From positions 20,992,150 to 21,056,149 of the forward strand of contig NC_037601.1 in assembly GCF_003073045.1 (NCBI RefSeq): a stretch of DNA of 64,000 bases. Reading direction: 5' to 3'. Each line of letters begins with the position of its first letter. The first letter of the stretch is position 1. The position numbers and the translations under genes were made by a program. Origin of the DNA: Pomacea canaliculata. Lineage: Eukaryota; Mollusca; Gastropoda; Architaenioglossa; Ampullariidae. The notes beneath the pieces are model-generated. The model did not search any database, was not told the origin of the DNA, and saw only the letters and a program-made list of their open reading frames with translations. Shown here in pieces: positions 1 to 12,552 of this stretch.

Positions 1-1777
1 GACGCGGTCGCATCATCAAATCTTACATGTTACGCTGGTCGTGTTTAGGTAAGGGATGAGAGGGTAGATAGTGGCATGCATTTTATATGGATCTCTTACA
101 TCGAAACTTGTTTTTTTTACGAGGAAAAGTCTTAACATTGTCTTTCGTACATCACGGAAACTCGACCAATTAAAAAATAAATAAAAAAGAACAATGTGAT
201 AACGTTCAAGAAGCAAATGCTTTGTTGGGAATTTGAAACAAGCGTCAGCAAATAAGGAATGTACAGACATTTTCTACTTTTTCATCTATTTTTTTGTAAA
301 TTGCGTGATAATGGGTTGGGGTTGGAACGTTTCTCGGCTCTCGTATAAACAGTCAACTCATTAATGCAGGGCGCCTTCGGAAAAGCAGGTTAAAATGTCT
401 TGTGCTTTTGTGTTCGAGAGGTCGGTAAAACAGCGTCATGTCAGTGTTAGAGCAAGACTTACTGACGATACGCCGACCTCTGTATTTTGACGTCCACCAA
501 AGCAAATCCTACCTTCGTCTCTCACCACCGTGTGTTCTGACCTGCTTGTAGTGAGCAGACGCTTTGGCAAAACGTGATAAACATACAAACCACATACTGC
601 ACTCAGTACCAAGCTTCTCTCTCGTCACACACCACCACCACGTGCTGTTATGTTAGTATCCTAAGTTCCTTCTCCAGATGTTCCTGCTCAGGACCATTAT
701 CGAATGTATTGCCGATGTAGTGTTACCTCGTCACGTGAATTGTTGACTTTTAGCACAGGTCATTCACTAATCTTATAATACTCTGTTAGCTTGATTGATT
801 ACTACAATGCATCTAACCAATGATAAGCATATTTTACCTTTGGCTTTTACAGAGAACTACACGAAATTTTTCAGTGGATCTATCAGCCTTGTGCATCTCA
901 GGTGAGGCGCGAGGTCAAGACAGCCAGGTGTGAGTATCGTGTCATTATCTGAAGATGATTGCAATGTGTCAGGATGTGTGTTGTACCTGGATGAATTCTA
1001 GTTACTGTCGTCACGCGATGTTCCAAACAACTGTGTCACTGTTGATATATTTTGTCAGTATGCCGACTTTAAATGTTGATCTTCGGGTTCCCAGTTTGTG
1101 CGACCTACATTTTTCCTTTACGACTCTTCTTTCATTGCTTCTTCTCACACCTCATTGTAATACAGAAAGTCAAGGTGCTGTGTAATATTCACACCGAAAC
1201 ACCACACACACACGCACCACGCACGCAGCACTAATCCATAACTTTATTTTTTAATTATGCACAGTGATGATGTCACTTCATTGAAGTAATTCTGAGACTT
1301 ATTTTACACATAAATATGAGGACTGCATGAAAATTTAATGAATGCTCGCTAATTGATAGTTTCACGTGGACACTGTACTTGTAGAGAAGAAGACTGAGGA
1401 ATATGTGTTGATACTACTCACGTTTTGGATACGAGTGACTGTGGTAAAGTTTGAGGCTCTCACCTGCTCTGTTGAGACTTTACACAACTAATATACGTGA
1501 AGAGAATTATCAATGGCACTATGCGAAAGCTCGATATTTTTATTTTACAGCGGTTGAATTCCCCCGGACTGTTTTTTTCCATTTTCTAAGTCATGTCACG
1601 GTCGATCTTCCGTTCCACAACATATTTCGGTCTTGGATAATTTTTCTTTCTTTCTTTTTCTTCACTTTACTCGTTTCATTCATTTTTCTTCTTTGTAGAC
1701 ATCATTTCTCTGTCTCGGCCCTAGCAAAAGTATTTTATGTAGTGAACACCTGTCTCTTCCCTGATCTCGTAAAGTTC
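1..1777. other. no supported gene
   Basis: AT-rich sequence with short chance reading frames only. A short CA-rich run lies near 1200-1225. I see no splice-framed exon, RNA gene or transposon end here. Confidence 0.5.
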
Positions 1778-2550
1778 TCAAGCAGCCAGATCTGCGTCAC
1801 TGAAGTCGTCAGGGCGGGCGACGGCAGCACCGTAATCCACCCGTATATCGTCATCCGGAACAACAGTCGTCACTGTGATATCCGCTAAGAAAGCTTGATT
1901 GCCCTCTCTCCAGGTCGTGCTGCCCGAACTGGCTTCTGAGTTGCAGCAAAGATCAAGGTGTCGCCTTCTCCGGTTGGCCTCTCGGAGACATTCATAACCG
2001 GAGTGGACGTACTCGCGTCGGAAATGGTAACTCGGTGCGGAGAAAGCTTGGAGGAAGAGGTGAGTCTCCTGGTCGTTCGTCCACCAATAGAAATGTTTGT
2101 ATCGGTTGCCGACACCTTGTATCTGACCACCCGAAGTCTGTGTGTGGCGGGACAGCGGATGTTCATGCTATAGGTTGGCAATAGCCCCAGCTTCTGCACT
2201 TCGCGTAAAGCACTCACGCCAGCACTTTCAATGGCCCGCTCAAACTGCGAGCAGCAGCGGATCGAGAAAGCATTGGCATGGTGGATATTTTCATCACTTG
2301 GAGCAAGACACACATCCCACCCTGAATCGCAGTCGCCCGGACACACACCTTCACGACGATGATTTGAGTCTCGTCAGGCATCACTTGGCCCTCAAGTGAA
2401 CCTCCCTGTCAAGCCCTGCGCACAAATCGATTTGAAGGAGCAACATGCCGGGACAGTCTTGTGTCCATCGGTGGCACCTGACGGGAAAGTGTGGTTGTGG
2501 GACAACTGAGCCATCTTCTGAGAGACCACCATTAGCCAGGTCTTTGGACG
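1778..2550 (-). pseudogene. frame-broken coding-like region, unassigned cysteine-containing protein
   Basis: On the minus strand an acceptor-like TTTTGCAG at about 2551 opens into protein-like sequence that continues to a stop at 1778-1780, but only by changing frame about three times. Successive segments contain CHRWTQDCPG, then MPDETQIIVVKV, then a cysteine-rich part with CPGDCDSGWDVC and FSIRCC, then a different frame with FYWWTNDQETHLF, LDLCCN and DYGAAVARPDDF before the stop. One change falls in a GTGTGT run, as expected for a small slippage indel. The composition is more GC-balanced than the flanks. I do not recognise the family. It could be a decayed gene, a transposon-borne gene, or a real exon with assembly errors. 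Several frames being locally plausible lowers confidence. Confidence 0.33.
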
Positions 2551-5500
2551 CTGCAAAATGAAATTATTTTTTTTCTATTGCGCATATAGCCACATTATCA
2601 TAAAATATAATAATTTATGGACTGAGTTCATGACAGCAACAAAATAGTTTCATAAACTAAAGCTCAAACAGACAAAAAGAAATCGGCATGTAGACACGCT
2701 CACCCACACGCACTAGAGTTTCTTGTAAAAGAAGAACCTAGAATCTAAGGCAGAACATGTGAACACTTGAAGACAACAGCACCAACGTTTACGAAAGGCG
2801 TGGATAAACAAACACACATCCATAAGCACACATACTCATCCATATTTTTTTTCAGGCGCGTGCGCGCACACACACATACACAGAGGTATAGTCATGTACA
2901 ACAAAATGATGGAAGAAATGAGACACCACTAGCCAGATGGACAAAAAAAAAAAAGTAAATACTAGAAAAAAGAGAGAAAATTCGTTAATTCAGATAATGC
3001 ACGTACATTAGAAAGACGTAGTTGACACGATGAACCACTCGTATTTCGATGTATCGTCACATCCTGTCACACACTACACAAGTAACATTCCTTGTCAAAC
3101 CTGTGGCCAATGTCAATGTTCAACAGACCAAGTGGAAACTGTCTACTTGCCTTCTTCAGCACAAGTTATTTTCTCCCCTGTTACATCATTCTGTGTGCAG
3201 GGTCCGACCTGTGCTTGTATCTTCTAAACTCTGTCTGGAGCTGTTGTACCGCACGTGGGATGCTTGTTTAAAAAATCTGCTACAGGCGCGGCGCTTTTCT
3301 GCCACATCAAGGGATTTGGGGGATGAAGTCTGTGAGGCAGTATGACTAATCGGGTTTTATCGCAACCGATAAACGTACTTCCCAAGCATGAGCATCCAGA
3401 GAAGTTGTTGTGTAAAAAAAAACAGGTCACACAAGATAAAAGGCTACTGAGAATTGGATATAGAGTCGCCGGCGGTGAATGTCCCACATAGTGATAGCTT
3501 GTTATCGTCCACGTCTCCCACGCCACTGATTACTCGGAGCGCTCGGTGAAAACAGCTCACGACGACTGTGAATAAAGCACAACTAGAAGCCTTGGTGGAT
3601 GTAACCCACAATAATAACAGCCAAACTAGTACTAAACATTAACAGACATAACCAGTGTGTGCATCCCACACCGTCTCTCCATCCAGTCTCGAGAGAAGCT
3701 GGTCGAGGGACCTGTGCTGACCAATGAAATTCACAATAAACGTTCTTCAACACTCCTTCAAACTGTGGTGCCTGAGTGAAAGGTGTCAAACGAAAAAACA
3801 AATTAAATAAATAAAACCACTGCATAATTTGGTCAGAAGGAGGAGAATTCACAAGCGCAGACGGTCAGACCATAAAATACAATAAACAGACTTGTTTTGA
3901 CCACACTGTAGCCTTGAAGTCTCCTCGCGACAGCTTGACTGTTTTTCTGTCGAGGACAATCCCAGGTGTCTCATTCCCACACCTTCACCTGTTTCATTGA
4001 AACCGATTTTATGCCCAGGGTCTGGATTATTTGCTTGATTATTTAGTTTTGGGTCGAAAGCATCCTTGCCTCTGTGACCGATGTTGAAATACTTCAGCCA
4101 CTAACCATCTCTGAGGCTTCCTCCTCGTCCTGACCATCTTAGCTATACAGGATTATTTCTTCTTCCCCGAAAAATTGTTTTGTTTGTGCATCTTGTTTTC
4201 TTGTCTGCGGACTTCCTCACTACATTGTTGGCGGATTGTGTTTGGTATTTGTGTGTGACCCACGCCGAATGAACTGACGATGATAGTTTGTCGTGAAATT
4301 CTGCCTCCTCATCCACATATTCTGTAAAATGCAATTATGTTTATTAATGCTTCCTCGATTCCAGAGCTGATACCATTGTACTCTGTGTTTAAATGTTTCC
4401 GGCACCTCCGATTTATTCAAAACTACTAACCACGAGCTCACACTATGGCGTCTCCATCTCACCGGACCTTCACATTTACTTTGATGTTATGTTGTTGATT
4501 TGCTGTCTTTGTTCTTTGTTGATATGTTCTGGTCTCCTCATACCTTCTTTTGGAGTCTGTATTTGTATATCTGTAAATTTTAATTTGATTTTGGGACTTG
4601 TGCTTATTTTAAAGTGGGAGAATAAGCTAATTATTTATGCATTATTAGAACAAATAATTTTCTTATATAATTACAAACCGATGAGCTAATTTTTCCTTTT
4701 CCGGATTTGAGAGGAACTAATTCTGATACATATACATTTTAAAGAAATATGAAGAACTCACGTCCGCTGGGTCCATTAAAGAAGACAAAAGCTCTCTCAA
4801 AACACTCAGAGAACATTGATTCCACTGTTCACCACCAAGCAAAAAAAAAAGTATTTGGCGAAGAAGACATTTTTATTGCAATGTATTGAAAACTTGGGTT
4901 TTTCTGTATTTTCTGTCAATAAAGACTTCACATCTTACCATGAGAAGGACAAACTAGTTCACAAGGTACAGGTCTGAGAGCAGAGCTTGTTGTTGACAGT
5001 CCACAGACCATCTGCCTCACTTTCTAAGACGTGGCGCCCCAGCTAATGAGGGCACGTGCAGTAGGTAAACATGTTTTCTGACAGCAATGATGGTCTTACA
5101 GTTCGATGCCACTTTACAGGACAGTCTGGCGAACACCATGGTCACTGTATGCCTTCCTTTAGGTATTTTCTTCGCAGCAGCTACGGTTTTGACACCTGAC
5201 TACCGAACTACCAGGCCAAAAAAAATAAATAAATAAATAAATTAAAGATTACGATTTCAACACCTGGATGAAAAAAAAAAATCAGAAATAAATCTTGCGG
5301 TAATGAGGACTCGACCCGGTACCGGGGTACCGCGAGCAATAGTAATAATGCAGTGTTCAATGGTATGTCTGGGGCTGTAACCATCAATCAATATCATCAT
5401 TCAATTTGATTACATATAATCATTCACACTCAGAAGTTTCATGGCCAGAACAGGGAGGGACAGCCTCAGTCTCTTGGCCCTGCATGCAGGCAACACAGAA

Positions 5501-6344
5501 TCGCTGTTCGATTGAAGCTGACGAAAACTTCCCTGACAGGTCAGGAGATGAGAAGAATGAAGACGACAGAAACATTGATAATGGTGATAAAACGATGGTG
5601 GCGACGACGAAGATGATAACAACGTCGCTGATAGTGATGATGTCAGCAGGAGAGACCGATGAGAACTAAGTGGCTGAACAAAGACCAGAGAAAGCCAGGA
5701 TGTTGGTGGTCCTCTCAGTTCCTGTGAGACGGTGGGAGCACAGTGACGGGATCGACATAAACATTTCACAACTCCCTTACACACCCCTGTCAGTGCTCCC
5801 CCGCCCCTCAACCCTACCTAACTCCCTCAACCCTACCTCATCCCTCAACCCTACCCCACCCTCCTGTGTAGACCACGTGCAACATTCGTCAACAAGGGAC
5901 ACACCACATGGCCGTTACTATTATCGGGAATTCTCGCGAGTATTTTTGTCCGTTCTTGCGAGCTTGAGTAGACAAGTCATCCTGTCACGAGTGTAAGACG
6001 AGTGTTTGCTGAGTGAACCGATAAGTGAGCAGAGCTCAGTGCTGACGTATTCTGGGCGGTTATGTACATGTCAATATTGTGAACAGGGTCTACTGTCCAC
6101 GAATGTGTCCCCTGAAACATCCCCAGTTCCCTGTGTAATGTTGTTATTGTATGGTCCCTATTCTTACACTCAAATACACTCCACCTTCATCATGATTGTC
6201 AGTCTTCTCTAGGGATCAGGTTTTGAATCACATTTTATCAAAGCTTTAAAATTTCTTCTGATTTCGCTGTTAAAAGCCCATGTTTAACGAATGTTTCAGT
6301 TTCAAGATGTTCACCTCTCCCCCACCCCACCAACTCCCTTAAGC
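2551..6344. other. no supported gene
   Basis: Mostly AT-rich, with a short ATTT-type run (AAAT)n near 5221-5245 and a small palindrome of the form GGTACCGGGGTACC near 5321. Open frames here (for example a hydrophobic one at 4393-4689) are in AT-rich sequence, lack splice context and match nothing I know. Confidence 0.45.
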
Positions 6345-6664
6345 TAATGACATCTACCGTTCCTCTTTCTCACGATCGGCCACATCAACCTCTGACTCCC
6401 GCGACACTCTCGTTCAGCACTGTTGTCCGGTTTGTGGCAACGAAAACAAAACAAAACAAACTGTTCGCACGGCCCAGTGTACCTGTCTTTCAACACCTCA
6501 CCTGTCAAGTGGTGACGGGGGTGGCTGGCCAGCAGGTGCGCAAGTGTGCAAAGTGGGTGAGCGACTGAGGCTGAGATTTGTGTATAGACGTGTGTGTAGG
6601 GGGGGGGGGACATGTGCTGAATCTGTATTTTGGGGATTTTTGTGTAGTTATGATATGCGCTTAG

Positions 6665-6857
6665 CCAGCCCGGGCCCTGGGACAGACGACCTCTCCGGAG
6701 GGCCCCTTGTACTTGTAATCGTAAATTATTTTCCCACTATAAAATGTATAAAAAAATGTATATAATGTAAAAAAAATCCACTGACCAAGGCCGGGCCCCC
6801 TTGACAGCAGCGGGCCCCGGTACACCAGCCCCCTGTCCCCCCCTCTCGTCAGGCCTG
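6665..6857. repeat. GC-rich sequence private to copy A
   Basis: It replaces about 240 bases that copy B has at 10418-10660. Both ends are GC-rich and contain GGGCCC-type motifs (GCCCGGGCCCTGGGAC near the left, GGGCCCCGGTAC near the right) around an AT-rich centre. That layout resembles a small non-autonomous DNA transposon, but I could not define exact ends or a target duplication. Confidence 0.35.
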
Positions 6858-7249
6858 CATGTGACCAGACCGTTGGCCACGCCCCGATACCCGAGTCGCG
6901 AGGACGAACTGTCTTCCTGCCAATAGCAGAGAGTGTGACACTGTGATTGGTCCGTCGCTGTCAACGGGGGTGGAGGGACTCAGGCAGTGGCCTGGAAGTG
7001 GGGAAATAACCTTTTGAACTGCGGTGACAGCTGTGGACCGCATGGGACCACGCGAGCGCCATTAGCTAGAGGGGCGGGTGTCCTGTTCGTGGATGTGTCT
7101 GATTTGTTTGTTTTTTTTTTTTTTGGTTGATTTTTTTTTTTGTTGTTGCGTGTTATGGTGGGGCTCTCCCCTTTTTGTTTTGTTTGGCCATCTGTATGAA
7201 AGGGGTTTTGTTTTCTTTTTCTTTCCGTTCTTCCATATTTTTATTTTAT

Positions 7250-7729
7250 TTATTTTTTTTTTATTTTTTTTTTGTTTGAGCTGGCGGTCATCGTTTCGTA
7301 ATACTCTGGAAATTCTAGGTGGGAGCGATGGACGAGATGTATTGCATAACAAATAGAGCTTTGCTTGCGTGTAGGATTTTCGTTCCAGTGAGGCTCAAGA
7401 CTGAAATTAGAATCTGTCAGTCCTTCGAAAACATCAATGAAAGCGCCTTTCAGCCTCTGCTCAAGAGACTGATTATCTTCAATGAGGTTCTGGCAGAGAC
7501 TAAGGAAGACACGCAGGAAGTCCTTAAAGAGCTTTTTAGCTCGGTACACCAGGTTGTCTTGTACCTCCACGGCAACAGAAAGGTCGACAGCAGCAGGTAA
7601 GCTCCAAGGCTGTCGTTGTGGCAATTCACTAATATTACAGAACACTCTCTTGGCGATTTCAGAATCTTTAAAAGTTCTCAGATGTGCGCACACAGAGTCA
7701 ATATCACTGCGAATATCAAAAGCCTCCAA
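7250..7729 (-). pseudogene. truncated copy-A version of the unassigned element gene
   Basis: The minus-strand frame matches residues of the copy-B gene from INCLEAF..RSDIDSVCAHLRT through the motif FPEYYETM, then runs into a poly(A)-derived lysine tail and stops. The start codon and upstream region present in copy B (14031 and beyond) are deleted here, and the serine-rich C-terminal half is missing. It therefore cannot encode the full product. Function is unknown. What remains is mostly helical and charged, with no catalytic motif I recognise. Confidence 0.6.
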
Positions 7730-7818
7730 ACAGTTAATAGCTTTAATATATTGTCTATTGTGGCTTGGTCTTGGTTGTAGTATCCTGTTTTGTTGCAGTA
7801 TTTCTATGCGGGCCTGCG

Positions 7819-8217
7819 AGATTTGTGGGATGAAAAGACGCTAACAGATTTTTCAACACTTTTGTAAAAACAAAAGAAAGATGAGAAAATGCTAATTACT
7901 TGTTAGTACAAGTATTGTTTCATATAAAGGACAAGCATGTCCTACTGTAGATGGCGTTTGTGTCTGTTTGTGTGCGTGAAGAGTAGCAACGAATAAGTGT
8001 GTGAGTTTGAGTTTATAAAGAGTATGTGTGTTTGTGTGGCGAGGGTTTGTACCACAAATTCCAGGTGTATAAACACACCACCTCGCTGTATCCACATGCT
8101 TGTGGGCAATGACAAGATGAGGTTTATTGTCTTCTACCTGACATCTGGCAACCGACTACTCGTCACACCATGTTGGTCAGCTCGTGAAATCTTTATTATA
8201 ACTTAGTGTTTATAGTC
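7819..8217. repeat. about 400-bp insertion in copy A flanked by CCTGCG
   Basis: In copy B the sequence reads straight through GGGCCTGCGTGTGAAGG near 14406. In copy A the same site is split: CCTGCG at 7813-7818, then about 400 unrelated bases, then CCTGCG again at 8218-8223. This is the pattern of an insertion with a 6-base target duplication. I see no terminal inverted repeats or poly(A) tail, so the inserting element is unclassified. Confidence 0.5.
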
Positions 8218-9188
8218 CCTGCGTGTGAAGGTCTGTAAATAATAATAACAACAAATAATTTTCAAAGCACATTTTCCCAAAGTTACAGTAAGCTCAGTAC
8301 GATATATACAAACAAAAAGATATTCAACTACAAAAATGCATAAAGCACATTGGTACACAGACCAAGCAAGTCAGTAGAGAAGTACAGACATACTAACAAC
8401 AGCCATGAATGTGTCAGAGACCTACACCAAGTACTACAGGACTGAACACGTGCGAGGGCGAAAGGGTGTGAATGATGGACGTTTCCAGAATGAGTGTCAG
8501 TTAGATGTTTTTTAAAAAAAAAAACAAAGAAAACAAAGAGAGGTGTGATTGGAGAGAGAGTGAAGGGTGAGAGGAGGTAAAGTAACCAGATGTTTTGGGA
8601 GCGAAAGCGGGATGCGTGCCGATGATGGTGTCGTCACCGACAAAGAACGCCGAAAAAGGTGGTGGTGGTAGTGGTGGTGGGGAACCTTTTCTCTGACTTT
8701 TGCCGAGTAGTGAGGCTTTCAACGGCAGATCTGTCCACGCCACTACAGTATTCCATTTTAAAAAAACAACGGTTTTTTAAATTTTAAATATAAATATTCC
8801 TACCTTATCTTGTTTTCCATCTTCTTTTTCTGGTCTGAAGAAGGAGCACCTGCAGATGTTAAGTTTCAAGTCTGCAGTATACAATTTCCAGGCCGAAGGT
8901 AGGCGGGGCCGTCGGGGTAGCGGGCCAGGTGGGCCGCTGGACACAATGATTTATCGCGCAGTTAGATAGGTTGAATTAATTTCGCGAAATAACGCACGAA
9001 TTTAGTGTTTTAACTGTTGGTAACCTTTCCCACCGTCTGTGACAGTAGTGGTTTTTTATTAAAGCGAAATAACATGTGTTCAATAATTTGCTTATTTAGA
9101 ACTTAGAAGTGTTTTCTGAACGTCAATTTTTGTCACAACTTGTTTACCACAGCTACATGTAGCAATAAGTAATAAAGATGACCTCGGC

Positions 9189-9991
9189 TAAGGTGACCAG
9201 ACGTTTCGGGGGCGAAAGCGGGCCGCGTGCCGATGATGGTGACGTCACTGATCCGTACTCACAGAAAAAGGTTTACTGGAAGTGGATGCCTTTGGATCGG
9301 CATCGTCTGCCAAAATGTAAAATGCACTTGTTTTTTATTTTTAAATCATCCTAGGTTAATTTGCTAAAAATTTATTTTATCAAGTGTAACAGACTTAGAA
9401 ATCTGCATTGCGTAGCATTCCAACACACACAAAGTAAAAAGATAAAAAATAATAACAGACTGACATGTCTGATGGAGTCGTTAGCGGCTGTCTTTAAAGG
9501 AAAGCGAGCGACTTCCAACAGCTTCACTTTACACAATAAAGTCGGCAGGTGAAAGCCATTGTGTACTCATTTGTTGTCCTTTCCATTATCACTAGGTTTG
9601 GTGTGTGCTGACGTGGGGTTAGGGTAGGGAGGAAACTTAACCCCAGTGGGAAGTGGGGGAACTCAACAACCTAAACCAAAGAAGCTGACACCTTACGATG
9701 GACGAGCAGACGACCACCGGCGATGTACTAGCGGCGCGTGCAATAAGGTGTCGGCCGCCAGGTCATTGTCGTCACGGGTCAAAGACCGGAGCCCGCAGAG
9801 CAGCGAAAAGTCAATCGGGATCAACAAGACACCGCCAACACCAAAGGCGTGGATGTGAATCAGTGTACTTTATTTTTAAAGACAAGCGGGACATTGATGG
9901 ACTTGCCACAAAGCGGGACATTGGGCGTGCCGCCCGGACATTTTATGAGCAGGCGGACACGAGGTCTCAAGCGGGACTGTCTGGTCACTTT
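9189..9991. mobile_element. hAT-like non-autonomous DNA transposon, 803 bp
   Basis: Left end TAAGGTGACCAGACG and right end (read inward from the right) AAAGTGACCAGACAG form imperfect terminal inverted repeats. The flanks ACCTCGGC (9181-9188) and ACCTCGGG (9992-9999) match at 7 of 8 positions, consistent with the 8-bp target duplication of hAT elements. Near the right end the motif GCGGGAC recurs three times (about 9888, 9913 and 9970), like subterminal transposase-binding repeats. No transposase is encoded. The left ~115 bases are also related to 8578-8690 and 14749-14870 inside copies A and B. Confidence 0.7.
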
Positions 9992-11964
9992 ACCTCGGGG
10001 CTGAAGCACGGGGCCCAGAGCGGGGCCTGGGGCGGCCGCCCCACTTGCCACCCCGAAACGCAGCCCGCCGCTGCCTATGACATCTACCGTTCCTCTTTCT
10101 CACGATCGGCCACGTCAACCTCTGACTCCCGCGACATTCCCTCTCTTCTCTCATTCAGCACTGTTGCCCGGTTGGTGGCAAACAAAACAAAACAAACTGT
10201 TCGCACGGCCCAGTGTACCGGTATTTCAACACCTCACCTGTCAAGTGGTGACGGGGGTGGCTGGCCAGCCGGTGCGCAAGTGTGCAAAGTGCGTGAGAGA
10301 CTGAGGCTGAGAGATTTGTGTACAGACGTGTGTGTGTGTGTGTGTGGGGGGGGGAGACTTATGTGCTGAATCTGTATTTTGGGGGATTTTTGTTTGTGTA
10401 GCTATCATATGCACTTAGCGTCTAAGACAATGTTGTGGAATTCTCTTTGTGTAGATAAGGTTTGGCGTCTGTCGGGGCTGACGACGCTGTTGTTGGAAGG
10501 GAACAAGAGACGCTTGTGATTCTGTGTGCATGGCCGTAGAGTGTGTTGCTGGTGTACATCACTTTCTGCAGGCTCAATCACACACTCGATCAATCGGTGT
10601 GAAAAGTTACCGCACAAAGGATCAACAGTCGGCAAACTGAGGACAGAGTGCTGTTGACCACCTGCATGTGACCAGACCGTTGGGGGGAAGAGGGGGGATT
10701 AACCTTTTGAACTGTGGTGACAGTTGTTAGGTGTGTTTGTGTATGTCTGATTTTTTTTTTCTCTTTTTTTCGTGCGTGTTATGGTGGGGCTCTCCCCTAT
10801 TTCTTTTGTTTGGCCATCTGTATGAAAGGGTTTTTGTTTTCTTTTTCTTTCCGTTCTCCCATATTTTTTTTAATTTTAATTTTAGTTTTATTTTATTTTT
10901 ATTTTTATTTTTTTTTGAGCTAGCAATAAACTTTAGTTTTGTGTTGTCGCTTCGTGTGCGCGTTTTGTCTTCACTGACGAGTGACTGGCTTCGCTGCTCA
11001 CGTCGGATGCGCGGAGGTTTGTCTGTGTGATTGCGAGTGTGTCTGTGAGAGAGCGAGTCCCACAACGCCCGATCGCGTTACGCGACAACCTCTGGCACTG
11101 CAGTCAACACACACACCCACGCGCATGCGCATCTTGTTGTAGTCCGGTGAGCTGGTGTTGTTGTACCAGTGCCACAATATTGAGGTGATGCATCTCTATC
11201 AACCTGTCATTTTACACAACTCTGCAGCTTTCCTTCCTGCAATCGTGATGGGCCTACAGAGGGGCTGTGCAGATTGATATAAAATAAATAAAAAAATAAA
11301 AACGCATGTAATACATCCAGTATTCAGACAATTTAGAGAATAGTTACATCCCCCTTCACAACAATTCTTGAAACACCATCACTGCCACCGTCCAAACCAC
11401 CCACAGAAGAAACACTTGAATTTCATTGTGGTACCTACAACTTTATTGTGTCCTTACAAATTTCTTACATTTTCAGGACAGGGTTAGCAAGTATTAACAG
11501 TTCAAGATGCGATTACCGCTAGCATCATAGAACTCGGCATTACACCCTCCACATAAATCATTCCTGGCAGGAAGAGGTACCAAGACACGTGAATTAAGTT
11601 GAAGTAGAAAAATAGTAAAAAGTGGATTTTAAGTGAAAAACAAAAGTATTGCTAACAACATGAAAAATCTATTAAATAGTAAATAGACCATAGTATTAAA
11701 TAGACTAAGATAGGTGTATCGAAACGACACGTAGATTAAAAGATAAAACAAATCAACTGGTAATATTGGTAATAGGTGCTTCAGTGGTAGATGATACTGT
11801 CTGAGTCATATTTGATCATAATTGTCGGTTGCACGATGGGTAATTTTTGTGCCGTTAAGAAAACCTCATTGCAGGCAACTGAAATGGTGGATTGAGCTTC
11901 TATTTGTGATCAACAAACAGGAAAGCTTCACGCATTTTGTCAATACCTTTACACGTATACAAAG

Positions 11965-12060
11965 TAGCAAAATAGAGAAAAATAGCAAAATAGAGAAAAA
12001 TAGCAAAATAGAGAAAAATAGCAAAATAGAGAAAAATAGCAAATAGAGAAAAATAGCAAA
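11965..12060. repeat. 18-bp tandem repeat, about 5 copies
   Basis: The unit TAGCAAAATAGAGAAAAA begins at 11965, 11983, 12001, 12019 and 12037; the last step to 12054 is one base shorter. It is strongly A-rich and lies inside copy B, in the part absent from copy A. Its short translated frames are artefacts of the repeat. Confidence 0.9.
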
Positions 12061-12552
12061 ATTTTGTTAAGTTATACATTAGCATTATGCTAGGTATGTG
12101 TGTGAAAACAGAATGAGAGAAGAATACACATTTTATAGAGATGCTATAATGTGTTTTGGTTCGTTACTTGAACCCTCATTTTAAAAGGAAAAAAAAAAGC
12201 ATATGATAAAAATGTCAAGGTTAAGGCACATAATAAACACAAGAGAAACTGTTGAACTGAAAGATCAGAACACAAATCAGTGCTTACGAGAGATTAATGG
12301 AAGAGATTATTGAACAAGATCGAATATTAGAAAAATGATTGAAAGTAGTGAAAAAGCCACAACAGTACTAAATATATCAAGAAGAAAAAAAGTCTAAGTA
12401 AAAACGGCCTCTACAAGTTTTGAATTTTACGAAAAATGTCAAATGAATAAAGTTTATCATTTTTGTAATAGAGTAAAAAATCCATTAGCTCGAGCTGTTC
12501 ACAAAATGATTTTCTGACAAAGCCATCAGTGACAATATGAACTTTGTTAAAG

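Larger units (their letters stand above)
6345..8963. repeat. long interspersed element, copy A (internally deleted)
   Basis: This block is homologous in direct orientation to 10078-15135. Matching segments, in order, are 6345-6660 with 10078-10410, 6857-7280 with 10660-10918, 7290-7800 with 13443-13950, and 8218-8963 with 14401-15135. Over one 150-base comparison the copies differ by roughly 6% by eye. Copy A lacks the counterpart of about 10919-13442 and of about 13951-14390, and carries two private insertions (6665-6857 and 7819-8217). No clear terminal inverted repeat or poly(A) end defines the boundaries, so it could be a transposable element or an old local duplication. Confidence 0.75.

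Noticed and set aside
3224..3852. Two minus-strand frames with hydrophobic ends
   Set aside because: No homology that I recognise, no splice signals, and hydrophobicity is expected in T-rich sequence.
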